DNA from: an uncultured Mycoplasmatota bacterium
GTDB taxonomy: Bacteria > Bacillota_I > Bacilli_A > RF39 > UBA660
Direction of reading: 5' to 3'
Assembly: GCA_946494345.1 (NCBI GenBank)
Contig: CAMMBX010000068.1
Span: 1 to 6,299 of the forward strand
DNA length: 6,299 nucleotides
Shown here piece by piece: positions 1 to 5,906 of this stretch. The position numbers and the translations under genes were made by a program. Below the pieces are notes generated by a model. That model was not told the DNA's origin and ran no database searches. It saw nothing but the letters and a program-made list of their open reading frames with translations. The stretch's first letter is position 1. Every line of letters begins with the position of its first letter.

Positions 1-1
1 G

Positions 2-358
2 TTTTCTGACATTTTTATTTTAGTCATTTCCTACATTTTTATCTTAGCATTATCACAAAACGTTGTAGGTATGGCTTTGGAAAAAGCAACTGGCACATTA
101 AATAAAAGCGGTGTATCTTACAGAATAGAATATAAAGACACTAACGATGAAGAAGATAATACAGTCATAAAACAAAGTATAAAAGCAAATAAAAAAATAG
201 AAAATACAGAAATAGTAACTATTACAGTTGCAAGAAATAACAATAACGAAACTGACAATAACACTAATAACGATGATGAAACATCTAACGAAGATAAAGA
301 AAATTCTACTTCTACTGATGAAGTAAATCAAAACCAAGAAAAAGATCTACAAAATTAA
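2..358 (+). CDS. Membrane-anchored PASTA-domain protein, 3' part only
   Basis: The frame is open from the window edge: 23 codons precede the first ATG (71) without a stop, so this is the C-terminal 118 residues of a longer protein. Visible residues 4-17 are a hydrophobic membrane segment. Residues 18-77 read as one PASTA domain: it opens with QNVVGMALEKA, has the central EYKD strand and TVIKQS, and closes with IVTITVA. PASTA domains bind peptidoglycan or muropeptides and sit at the outer end of PrkC/Stk-type Ser/Thr kinases and some penicillin-binding proteins. The remaining 41 residues are a low-complexity Asn/Asp/Glu/Thr tail. Membrane segment followed by PASTA fits a kinase of the PrkC type or a small stand-alone sensor; the part that would decide is outside the window. 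The lack of a linker between membrane segment and PASTA is unusual for kinases. The stop codon lies in the loop of the terminator at 340-369. Confidence 0.75.
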   Translation, partial: FSDIFILVISYIFILALSQNVVGMALEKATGTLNKSGVSYRIEYKDTNDEEDNTVIKQSIKANKKIENTEIVTITVARNNNNETDNNTNNDDETSNEDKENSTSTDEVNQNQEKDLQN

Positions 359-369
359 GTAGATCTTTT
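340..369. terminator. Bidirectional Rho-independent terminator
   Basis: A perfect 11-bp stem (AAAAGATCTAC with GTAGATCTTTT) encloses an 8-base loop that contains the TAA of the PASTA gene. On the plus strand the stem ends in TTTT. On the minus strand it is followed by TTTTTC. It lies exactly between two convergent genes, so it probably ends both transcripts. The stem is rather AT-rich, which lowers its predicted strength. Confidence 0.75.
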
Positions 370-987
370 CTAATACATAGATACTTCTACAACATTAAAA
401 GTAGCATTTTGCATTGCTTCTAAATCTTCACTACTAACATAAGTAAAAATATCAAAATCTTGACTCTGATTAGCACCTAAACTATTAGCATAAACATAAT
501 CAGTATCAATCCTACTACCATTTACATCAACCGCTTCAATTTGAATAGTAAATGATTTAACATCATCTGTCTTATTAGTGACAGTAACAGTTAATTTAGA
601 ATCAACTAATCCATAATCTCCTAAACTACCTTCAAAAGTACCAATACTAACATCAACATCCTTGCCAAGAATCTCTTCAGTATTATTACCAGCAGCATTA
701 TCTAAATCATCAGATACTTTATCTAAAGACTCAGCCCAACTACTTTGTAAAGATAAAGTGATTACAACTGATAATATTCCTAAAATTAAACCGGCTATCG
801 CTTTACCTTTACTTGCCTTCTTAACTAAACAAACAATTACAAATATAACTGCAAATATTCCTAAAAAGAAGGATGCATTATTAAGAACTGGAATAAAAGA
901 TAAACAAATACCAATAATACCTAGTACTAAAGCTGCAGTAGCTAACCCGCTTTTTCTCTCTTTTAAATCTTTAAAATCCTCATCCAT
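370..987 (-). CDS. DUF4190-type membrane protein with external DUF4352/5067-like domain
   Basis: This 205-residue protein begins at an ATG placed 8 nt after a clear AAAGGAG ribosome site. A short charged cytoplasmic start (1-12) leads into three hydrophobic stretches at about 15-34, 38-55 and 62-80. The pattern GLATAALVLGIIGICLS, a KKASKGKAIAG turn and a second AGLILGILS copy is the hallmark of DUF4190 membrane domains. Residues 81-205 are predicted outside the cell. The part from about 110 on (GTFEGSLGDYGLVDSKLTV, alternating beta strands, NKTDDVKSF, then FNVVEVSMY at the end) resembles the Ig-like DUF4352/DUF5067 domains often paired with DUF4190 in Bacillota lipoproteins and membrane proteins. 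The molecular function of these families is not established. It is transcribed away from the XRE regulator gene at 1107 and shares a repeat-bearing intergenic region with it, so regulation by that protein is plausible but inferred. Confidence 0.8.
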   Translation of the reverse strand: MDEDFKDLKERKSGLATAALVLGIIGICLSFIPVLNNASFFLGIFAVIFVIVCLVKKASKGKAIAGLILGILSVVITLSLQSSWAESLDKVSDDLDNAAGNNTEEILGKDVDVSIGTFEGSLGDYGLVDSKLTVTVTNKTDDVKSFTIQIEAVDVNGSRIDTDYVYANSLGANQSQDFDIFTYVSSEDLEAMQNATFNVVEVSMY

Positions 988-1012
988 ACTTTATTTACTC
1001 CTTTCCACCACT

Positions 1013-1018
1013 ATTATA
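1013..1018 (-). promoter_or_regulatory. Candidate -10 box of the DUF4190 gene
   Basis: On the minus strand this is an exact TATAAT, 25 bases before the start codon. No good -35 box is found at 16-18 bases upstream, where AGATTA is the best. The nearer copy of the TTGCAGTAAATA repeat (1041-1052) begins at the place where a -35 box or an upstream activator would sit. This would suit a promoter that needs an activator. Confidence 0.45.
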
Positions 1019-1040
1019 TAATAAAATTAATAAAATAATC

Positions 1041-1069
1041 TTGCAGTAAATAGTTCGTGTGAATATTTT
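1041..1069 (+). promoter_or_regulatory. Candidate promoter of the XRE regulator gene
   Basis: TTGCAG (1041-1046) resembles TTGACA, and TATTTT (1064-1069) resembles TATAAT, with a 17-base spacer. Transcription would start near 1076, about 30 bases before the ATG. Both boxes overlap or touch the repeat copies, so binding there would block this promoter. This would be an arrangement for autorepression. Confidence 0.4.
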
Positions 1070-1079
1070 GCAGTAAATA
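1041..1079. repeat. Tandem 12-bp direct repeat, candidate operator
   Basis: TTGCAGTAAATA occurs exactly at 1041-1052 and again at 1068-1079, a 27-bp period with 15 bp between. A small dyad, TTC-GTGT-GAA (1054-1063), lies between the copies. The repeats occupy the region between two divergent genes, one of which encodes an XRE-family DNA-binding protein. The obvious reading is a two-site operator for that protein. The binding itself is inferred; XRE operators are more often inverted than direct repeats. Confidence 0.5.
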
Positions 1080-1106
1080 ATGTCATACCTATATTAGGAG
1101 GTATGT

Positions 1107-1388
1107 ATGAAACTAAAATTTAATAATCTAAAAGATTTACTAATTTTTAACATAAAATATTATCGCTATGTAAATAACTATTCTCAAGAAAAATTAGCAG
1201 AACTATCTAAACTAAGCCCAAGATACATTACTGACATTGAAAGAGGCCTACACTGTCCAACAATTCCAAAATTAGAAAGCCTTGCTAAATCTCTTAATAT
1301 TGAGCCATATGAATTATTTATGAATAAAGAAAGAGATAAAGATATAATAGAAAAAATGAATAAAAATAGACAATATAATCAAAAATAA
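1107..1388 (+). CDS. XRE/Cro-CI family helix-turn-helix transcriptional regulator
   Basis: This 93-residue protein starts at an ATG five bases after a perfect AGGAGG (1096-1101). Residues 8-70 form a single HTH_3 domain: helix 1 around LKDLLIFNIKYYRYVNN, the S26-QEKLAELS helix, the recognition helix around SPRYITDIERG (37-47), then P51-TIPKLESLAKSLNI and EPYELF. These are the consensus positions of the XRE family. The last 23 residues are charged (Lys, Asn, Asp) with no sensor domain, so it is a bare DNA-binding protein that probably works as a dimer. It sits alone between a divergent membrane-protein gene and a terminator. No toxin gene or phage gene adjoins it, so a housekeeping or envelope-response regulator is more likely than an antitoxin or prophage repressor. 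Its likely target is its own upstream repeat pair. Confidence 0.85.
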   Translation: MKLKFNNLKDLLIFNIKYYRYVNNYSQEKLAELSKLSPRYITDIERGLHCPTIPKLESLAKSLNIEPYELFMNKERDKDIIEKMNKNRQYNQK

Positions 1389-1416
1389 GACCACATCACA
1401 ATGATGTAGTCTTTTT
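1388..1416. terminator. Bidirectional Rho-independent terminator
   Basis: The arms AGACCACATCA (1388-1398) and TGATGTAGTCT (1402-1412) pair over 11 positions with one C-A mismatch and a three-base loop. TTTTT follows on the plus strand (1412-1416) and TTATTTTT on the minus strand. It separates the XRE gene, whose TAA abuts the stem, from the convergent gene whose stop codon is at 1415-1417. Confidence 0.85.
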
Positions 1417-2314
1417 ATAAACTATTAGCATTAGTATGAACATTAGTCTTGGAAACAACAACCTCAGTTGTCTTTTGAAAACAATTTGGATACTTTCTAG
1501 CTTGTAGTATTTCATCTTCTCTAATAGAATCAGTATCACCTATTCCATTCAAAGTACAAATATCACTTCCTAAACTATAAGCTGAATCACCAGAAACAGT
1601 TCTATATAATAATGAAGCATCTTGAACAGAATCATATCTAAAATAATCATTGTATCTTGCTAGCCCTTCTAACAATTTATCAGTATCAATATCTTTATCT
1701 TGACTAACAGCAATAGTAACATTAGGCATAAGTTGATTACCAACCTCATTTTCAATATCAGAAGGCACCAATTTAGTATTATACATAGATATATCTTTAA
1801 CGCCCTTTTCAATATCACTATCAAACGCAACGCTCATACCTACTGCTAATAAATCAGCATGATTATTACCATCATTATAATTAGCAATTACTTTATAACC
1901 TGGTCCATTATAATCAGTAAAAGCAATAAAACATTCATTTCCTACTTTATTTAATTCATTAATATTTCTAACTTCACAATTTAATCCTGAATCGTTCAAC
2001 TCTTCTTGTGCTTTATTAATTTTCTCATCATCTATGCCATCATTAACCAAAACAACATTTAAAGAAGATAAATCATCAGTACTAGTATTAATTGTATAGC
2101 TATCATCGTCTATTGTATTTGTAACATTAACATCATTACTAGTATTAACATTCTTATTACTAAGACTATGAATACCAAATCCTACTAATCCTACTGCCAT
2201 AGCAATAATAACACCTTTAACAGCCATTCTTCTAAGACGAACCTTTTTCTTTGCAAATCCTACTGTTTCTTTTCTAAGCTTAAAATTAGTAATTTTCCCA
2301 TTCTCATTTTTCAT
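1415..2314 (-). CDS. Membrane-anchored protein with degenerate amidase-like and LysM-like regions
   Basis: This 299-residue protein starts with a basic cytoplasmic segment (1-30) and a single membrane helix (about 31-51), then a Ser/Asn/Asp/Thr linker to about 82. The rest should be outside the cell. Residues 85-228 follow the order of an N-acetylmuramoyl-L-alanine amidase (Amidase_3) fold: an opening strand VVLVNDG, a helix, a second strand ECFIAFTDYNG, a helix then KGVKD, then MPNVTIAVS and LLEGLARYN. The zinc-binding His and Glu positions of that family are not present, so if the match is right this is an inactive relative. Residues 236-288 (LLYRTVSGDSAYSLG, then LNGIGD, then the TTEVVVS strand) look like a diverged LysM wall-binding repeat. 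The domain calls are by eye and tentative. Three extracytoplasmic Cys pairs are possible (C113, C128, C253, C278). The gene begins 8 bp after the small membrane gene at 2323 and is last in its operon; its ribosome site (AGTAGG) is weak, suggesting coupling. Confidence 0.6.
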   Translation of the reverse strand: MKNENGKITNFKLRKETVGFAKKKVRLRRMAVKGVIIAMAVGLVGFGIHSLSNKNVNTSNDVNVTNTIDDDSYTINTSTDDLSSLNVVLVNDGIDDEKINKAQEELNDSGLNCEVRNINELNKVGNECFIAFTDYNGPGYKVIANYNDGNNHADLLAVGMSVAFDSDIEKGVKDISMYNTKLVPSDIENEVGNQLMPNVTIAVSQDKDIDTDKLLEGLARYNDYFRYDSVQDASLLYRTVSGDSAYSLGSDICTLNGIGDTDSIREDEILQARKYPNCFQKTTEVVVSKTNVHTNANSL

Positions 2315-2322
2315 AAAAATAC

Positions 2323-2664
2323 CTACTTTCTACTAGTATTTGTAGCAATTACATTAAGTAATCTAACTATCTCGCCAAGGCCATAAACTAAACTACAAAA
2401 AACAAAACTAGCAAGCCAAAACAAAAGAGTTAAAGATAAATTATATTCAGTTTTCGTACAAGTAGCAAACAATTCAGAAGTCTCACTACAAGCAGGAAAT
2501 AAATTTCCTATAATTACACCGGTAATAAACAAAAATATAAATAAACACACTGCTAATTGTTGATAAAAATTATAATTTCTCTTTTTTTGAACTTCGTTGC
2601 TTATTTTTTTTAATTTAGGTAAATCTTGACGTTCTTCATCTATTTCATCAAACAAATCTCTCAT
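2323..2664 (-). CDS. Small two-helix membrane protein of unknown function
   Basis: I do not recognise this 113-residue protein. Its start ATG overlaps the TGA of the gene before it (ATGA, 4 bp) and follows a strong AGGAGG, so the two are translated together. A charged, acidic-then-basic cytoplasmic head (MRDLFDEIDEERQD, about 1-34) precedes membrane helices at about 35-54 and 77-97. The loop between them should face outside and holds two cysteines, C59 and C69, which could form a disulfide. A short tail ends in TSRK. The second helix is Trp/Phe-rich and runs into GLGEIVRLLNVI, which is amphipathic. Such small proteins often act as partners of larger membrane proteins; the overlap with the six-helix gene makes that the likely partner. 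This is inferred from gene order only. Confidence 0.7.
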   Translation of the reverse strand: MRDLFDEIDEERQDLPKLKKISNEVQKKRNYNFYQQLAVCLFIFLFITGVIIGNLFPACSETSELFATCTKTEYNLSLTLLFWLASFVFCSLVYGLGEIVRLLNVIATNTSRK

Positions 2665-3425
2665 TTTAAATCCTCCTCTTTATTCTTTTTAGGACGACCA
2701 CGTCTTTTTGTTTCCTTTGGTTTATCTAAAGATGTATCTTGAACTTTATCATCTTCTACAATAACTTCTTTAGTAACTGTATCTTCATCTTGTTCCTCTT
2801 TCTTATTCTTAGAAGAAGTCTTTTCTTTTGTCTCAATATATTCCTTATATAAATATATATATCTAACAAACATAAATTGATAAATAGCTTCTAATAAATA
2901 AACTACTACATCTTCAAAAGTATTTACTGAAACTAAAGATACTATCAAACTAATAGCAATAATTCCAATTAACAAATAATAATATTGTCCATTATTAATT
3001 TCTGCTAAAGGACTATCAGAAAGTTTTAAATCTTTACCAATAACAGTACTAGTAAAAAAAGAATAACCAAAATACAATGTAAATAATACATTAAAAGCTA
3101 AACTCAATATTGAACTAAAACCAAAAGATTGAAAAATTGTAAACAAACTAGCAAAAGTTGTTAGTACAAAAAATGCAAACATAATTACATTTAGATAATC
3201 AAAGTATTTTTTACCAAACTTGACTCTAATTAAAATAAAATAAATTAAACTGATTAAATAAACACTATTATGATTAATAATAGATCTAAATATATCACCA
3301 GCTTCCATATGACTTTGAATTGCAAAAGACTGTGACAATATTATAAGAACAACCAATAATCCTATTAAAATAAAAGTAATCATACTAGGACTATCAAAAA
3401 AATCTTTTTCATTCTTTTTACTCAT
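2661..3425 (-). CDS. Six-helix membrane protein with charged AT-hook-like C-terminal tail
   Basis: This 254-residue protein belongs to no family I can name. It starts at an ATG ten bases after GAGGAGGT. Hydrophobic helices lie at about 15-36, 54-70, 74-98, 102-126, 148-168 and 173-193. Both ends should be cytoplasmic. Residues 194-254 are a highly charged, disordered-looking tail of Lys, Glu and Asp, ending in KRRGRPKKNK (240-249), which contains the RGRP core of an AT-hook flanked by basic residues. AT-hooks bind the minor groove of AT-rich DNA. In a genome this AT-rich, a membrane protein with such a tail could touch the nucleoid, but a plain basic tail that binds RNA or acidic proteins is equally possible. 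It is probably the first gene of a three-gene unit with its own promoter (3458-3466), and overlaps the next gene by 4 bp. Confidence 0.7.
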   Translation of the reverse strand: MSKKNEKDFFDSPSMITFILIGLLVVLIILSQSFAIQSHMEAGDIFRSIINHNSVYLISLIYFILIRVKFGKKYFDYLNVIMFAFFVLTTFASLFTIFQSFGFSSILSLAFNVLFTLYFGYSFFTSTVIGKDLKLSDSPLAEINNGQYYYLLIGIIAISLIVSLVSVNTFEDVVVYLLEAIYQFMFVRYIYLYKEYIETKEKTSSKNKKEEQDEDTVTKEVIVEDDKVQDTSLDKPKETKRRGRPKKNKEEDLK

Positions 3426-3457
3426 TATTTTAATACCTCCTCATTTACTCCATAATA

Positions 3458-3466
3458 ATTATACCA
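3458..3466 (-). promoter_or_regulatory. Extended -10 promoter of the three-gene membrane operon
   Basis: Read on the minus strand this is TGG followed by an exact TATAAT (3463-3458), an extended -10 element, 32 bases before the ATG at 3425. No -35 box is found at the usual distance, as is common for extended -10 promoters. It lies in the 66-base gap behind the pilin-like gene, where no terminator is visible, so read-through from ezrA is also possible. Confidence 0.55.
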
Positions 3467-3491
3467 TAATTTTAAAAGAAAAGAATATCAA

Positions 3492-4115
3492 TTAATCAAC
3501 TAATACTCTTTTCCGGTAAGCTTTTTTTGAAACAACTTTATAATCATCTTTTATTTTATTTAATTTATTATACTTAGAGCCATATTTTTTAGCAACAAGT
3601 TTAACAAATAAATCTTTTTCATAATATCCATCAAGTAAGTTTTTATCACCTTTCATAAGACCATAAACATTAATAACATCAACATTATTCCCACTTAACT
3701 CATCAAAAGACCAATCACTCACTTTATAGATATTATAATTATCATCAGTAACATCTTGATTATATATTAAATAATTACCACACTTTAATGTGACTTTTTT
3801 ACTATTATCATCAAAAACCACCTTTGATTCATAGAAGTCACAATAATCATCACCAGAAAAATTATTTTTTATCTTTGTTACTAAATTACTATCAATTAAT
3901 TCATATAAATAAACTATATCTTCACTAGTATTATTATTATAATTAACAGCATTAATCCCAACTGTTTTAGCATTATATCTAAACACTTGATACTTTTCTT
4001 TTTGATTATTATTAATAACTATAAATAAAAGTATTGCACTAAGTACTAAACAAGTAACAGCAACTGTTAAAAACTCATAAGTTCCCCTTCCATTCTCATT
4101 AAATCTTACTTTCAT
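3492..4115 (-). CDS. Type IV pilin-like (pseudopilin-like) membrane protein
   Basis: This 207-residue protein has a class III prepilin-like N-terminus: a short basic leader (MKVRFNENG, 1-9), then RGTYEFLTVA with Glu14 at +5 if cleavage follows Gly9, and a hydrophobic helix to about residue 34. Pilins and type II secretion or competence pseudopilins use this arrangement (Gly before the cut, Glu at +5). The residue after the cut is Arg rather than the usual Phe or Met, so processing is uncertain. After the helix comes KYQVFRYNAKTVGINAVNY, a helical stretch as in pilin stalks, then a beta-rich globular part with Cys92 and Cys112, a plausible disulfide. The C-terminal 45 residues are basic. I cannot name a subfamily. 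The start overlaps the end of ezrA by 17 nt with no convincing ribosome site, so translation probably depends on ezrA. No pilus assembly genes are in the window. It could instead be a plain single-pass surface protein. Confidence 0.6.
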   Translation of the reverse strand: MKVRFNENGRGTYEFLTVAVTCLVLSAILLFIVINNNQKEKYQVFRYNAKTVGINAVNYNNNTSEDIVYLYELIDSNLVTKIKNNFSGDDYCDFYESKVVFDDNSKKVTLKCGNYLIYNQDVTDDNYNIYKVSDWSFDELSGNNVDVINVYGLMKGDKNLLDGYYEKDLFVKLVAKKYGSKYNKLNKIKDDYKVVSKKAYRKRVLVD

Positions 4116-5814
4116 AATTCTTTACTTTTCCTTCTATATTGTCATCAACTAATTTAATAGTATCTATACAAAGTTTCAAAGCACTATCATAACTGCCTTT
4201 AAAGAAAAGGGAACTAGCTCTATTAAGGCCTTCATTAATATCTTCATGCAAGCTTCTATATCTATTACCATATACAATTAAACCTTCTGTTAATTTAGCC
4301 TTTTTAATCATGTTTAATGTAGTATTATAAAGTTTTAACACCAAATCACGTGCTGTATCAACTCTAGTATTAAGAGTTTTAATAACAATAGGTTTTCTAG
4401 ATAATTCTTTCACTACCTCTTCTATCGCTTCATTCGCTTCATTTAACTCTACAAAATAATTATCACTAATTATAGGTAACTTAAATTCACGCATTTTCTC
4501 TTTACACTCTTTAAGTAACTTATCAATCTCTTCTAACTGTTCTCTAGCCCTTTGTTCATCTTCATACATATTACCAAGACTCTTTAAAGCAACATCAAGA
4601 GTAGATTCGGTTTGTTTAAGCTTTAAAGTTAAATCATCAACTTCTTTAGTTACCAAAGAATATGGCGTTGCTTTATTCTTAACTCGATCTAAGAGATTCT
4701 TATACTCATCTTTTATAGATGTTAAATCTTTATTTACTTCATTAATAATATTAACGTCTTCTTCATTAAGATCATACATATTCTTAATATCATCTAATTG
4801 ATCATAAATATCGGTAACTATTCTTTCTGTCTTTTTTAACTTTTTACCAAAATCTCTAATACCTTCTTCATATACTTTTCTTGAAAGTCTCTCTTTTTCA
4901 AAATCAACAAAGATACTATCCAAGTAATCAAGAATAGTCTTAAGTTCGAACATACAATCTTCAAGATTTAAAACTTTAATTCTATCTAATATTGTCCCTA
5001 CATTTTTACGAGACTCTTCTAAATTATAATCAAGATTAAGATACTCTATAGGATAACCTTTATCTATCATCTCTTTAGAAGTATCCTCAATTTCTTTTAT
5101 TCTCTTAGGAATTAACTGTTTACACATAAGCATTAAATCAGGAACTTCCGAAATAACTATTTCCATATGTTCTATCATTGTATCTAAAGCTTTAACAATA
5201 TGAACAACTTCACTATACATGTTATCATCCATAGCTTTTTCAAATTCTAAAAATCTTTTCTCTATATTTTCAAGTTGCAATTCTATCGCTTCTGCCATCT
5301 CTTCATATAAACTCTTATGTTCATTATACTCTTTATTCAAGGCTCTATACTTAGTTTTAAGTTTACTAATAATACTACGATACTTCTCTTCAGATAAAGT
5401 AATTTCTTTTATTTGATCAAGTAAATCATCAGCTTGTTCTCTAACTTTATAAACTTCAATCTCACATTTAGCAATTCTAAATTTAGCAGTCTTATACTCT
5501 TTCTTATCAAGTAAGGTATCTAACTCTATAAGCATATCATCTATTTTTGGAATATCTACATTTTTAATAGTATCAAATCTCTGTTCCCACTTCTGATACT
5601 TTTCTTCCATTTTCTCATTTTTAATAATAGGTTCTAACTTAGAAAGCTCTAAAAGTACAGGAGTACTTCCAATTAAATTTTTTTCGCGTTCTAGAGTCTC
5701 ATATATATTTTTATAATACCTCTTTTGTTTTCTTTTCAAAATAGTGATAATAAGGGTTACTAAAATTAAAACTACAATGATAACACATATAACATATAAA
5801 AGCATATGCTCCAT
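4099..5814 (-). CDS. ezrA: Septation ring formation regulator EzrA
   Basis: This 571-residue protein matches EzrA in length (about 560-575) and plan: a short N-terminal membrane helix (about 5-27) that holds the protein to the inner face of the membrane, then a long spectrin-like coiled-coil body in the cytoplasm. Family landmarks are visible: the segment VPDLMLMCKQLIPKRIKEIE followed by the KGYPIEYLNLD turn, ATPYSLVTKEVDDL, and GNRYRS at about 516-521. The last corresponds to the conserved C-terminal patch (QNR patch) of Bacillus EzrA needed for medial localisation, although the Gln is not kept. EzrA binds FtsZ, limits Z-ring formation away from midcell and links the ring to wall synthesis. 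The ATG at 5814 is preferred because GAGGTGAT lies 8 nt ahead and the start MEHMLL resembles other EzrA starts; an in-frame GTG at 5823 lies inside that ribosome site. It is divergent from rpsD, its neighbour in other Bacillota, and overlaps the pilin-like gene. Confidence 0.93.
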   Translation of the reverse strand: MEHMLLYVICVIIVVLILVTLIITILKRKQKRYYKNIYETLEREKNLIGSTPVLLELSKLEPIIKNEKMEEKYQKWEQRFDTIKNVDIPKIDDMLIELDTLLDKKEYKTAKFRIAKCEIEVYKVREQADDLLDQIKEITLSEEKYRSIISKLKTKYRALNKEYNEHKSLYEEMAEAIELQLENIEKRFLEFEKAMDDNMYSEVVHIVKALDTMIEHMEIVISEVPDLMLMCKQLIPKRIKEIEDTSKEMIDKGYPIEYLNLDYNLEESRKNVGTILDRIKVLNLEDCMFELKTILDYLDSIFVDFEKERLSRKVYEEGIRDFGKKLKKTERIVTDIYDQLDDIKNMYDLNEEDVNIINEVNKDLTSIKDEYKNLLDRVKNKATPYSLVTKEVDDLTLKLKQTESTLDVALKSLGNMYEDEQRAREQLEEIDKLLKECKEKMREFKLPIISDNYFVELNEANEAIEEVVKELSRKPIVIKTLNTRVDTARDLVLKLYNTTLNMIKKAKLTEGLIVYGNRYRSLHEDINEGLNRASSLFFKGSYDSALKLCIDTIKLVDDNIEGKVKNYESKI

Positions 5815-5818
5815 TACT

Positions 5819-5826
5819 ATCACCTC
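5819..5826 (-). promoter_or_regulatory. Ribosome binding site deciding the ezrA start
   Basis: GAGGTGAT, a full match to the anti-Shine-Dalgarno of Bacillota, precedes the ATG at 5814 at the standard distance. The upstream in-frame GTG (5823-5821) is part of this site and so is unlikely to be the start. Confidence 0.85.
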
Positions 5827-5835
5827 TACTATAAC

Positions 5836-5844
5836 ATCATAACA
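5836..5844 (-). promoter_or_regulatory. Possible extended -10 promoter of ezrA
   Basis: The minus strand reads TGTTATGAT, i.e. TGn plus TATGAT. Transcription would start near 5829, giving a very short leader that still includes the ribosome site. The -35 region has no good match. It is the best candidate between the two divergent genes, but weak. Confidence 0.35.
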
Positions 5845-5871
5845 TAAACTAAAACTTTATGCTACTAAAAC

Positions 5872-5900
5872 TTGACAAAAACGCTTTTTCATAATATGAT
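5872..5900 (+). promoter_or_regulatory. Sigma-A promoter of rpsD
   Basis: A perfect TTGACA (5872-5877) and a near-perfect TATGAT (5895-5900) are separated by exactly 17 bases. Transcription should start near 5906-5907, giving a leader of about 150 nt before rpsD. This is the strongest promoter in the window, as expected for a ribosomal protein gene. Confidence 0.88.
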
Positions 5901-5906
5901 ATTAGA

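Noticed and set aside
98..337. Open frame of 79 codons on the minus strand
   Set aside because: Antisense to the PASTA gene; its Ile/Phe/Val-rich product is what the A-rich coding strand gives in reverse, and there is no ribosome site.
662..1021. Open frame of 119 codons on the plus strand
   Set aside because: Antisense shadow of the DUF4190 gene, which has the recognisable domain, ribosome site and terminator.
1041..1079. Start of a CRISPR array
   Set aside because: Only two copies, 12 bp each with a 15-bp gap, and no further units or cas genes.
1068..1095. Second promoter for the XRE gene (TTGCAG at 1068 with TATATT at 1090)
   Set aside because: The transcript would begin at or after the ribosome site at 1096-1101, leaving no usable leader.
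1107..1388. Antitoxin of a toxin-antitoxin pair
   Set aside because: The regulator is monocistronic, followed at once by a terminator, and its divergent neighbour is a membrane protein with a large external domain, not a toxin type.
3457..3471. Palindrome AATTAT-ACC-ATAATT as a terminator after the pilin-like gene
   Set aside because: All-AT stem of six pairs with no T-run following; it is better explained as part of the extended -10 promoter.
5219..5416. Open frame of 65 codons on the plus strand
   Set aside because: Antisense inside ezrA, with Ser/Leu-rich low-complexity product and no start signal.
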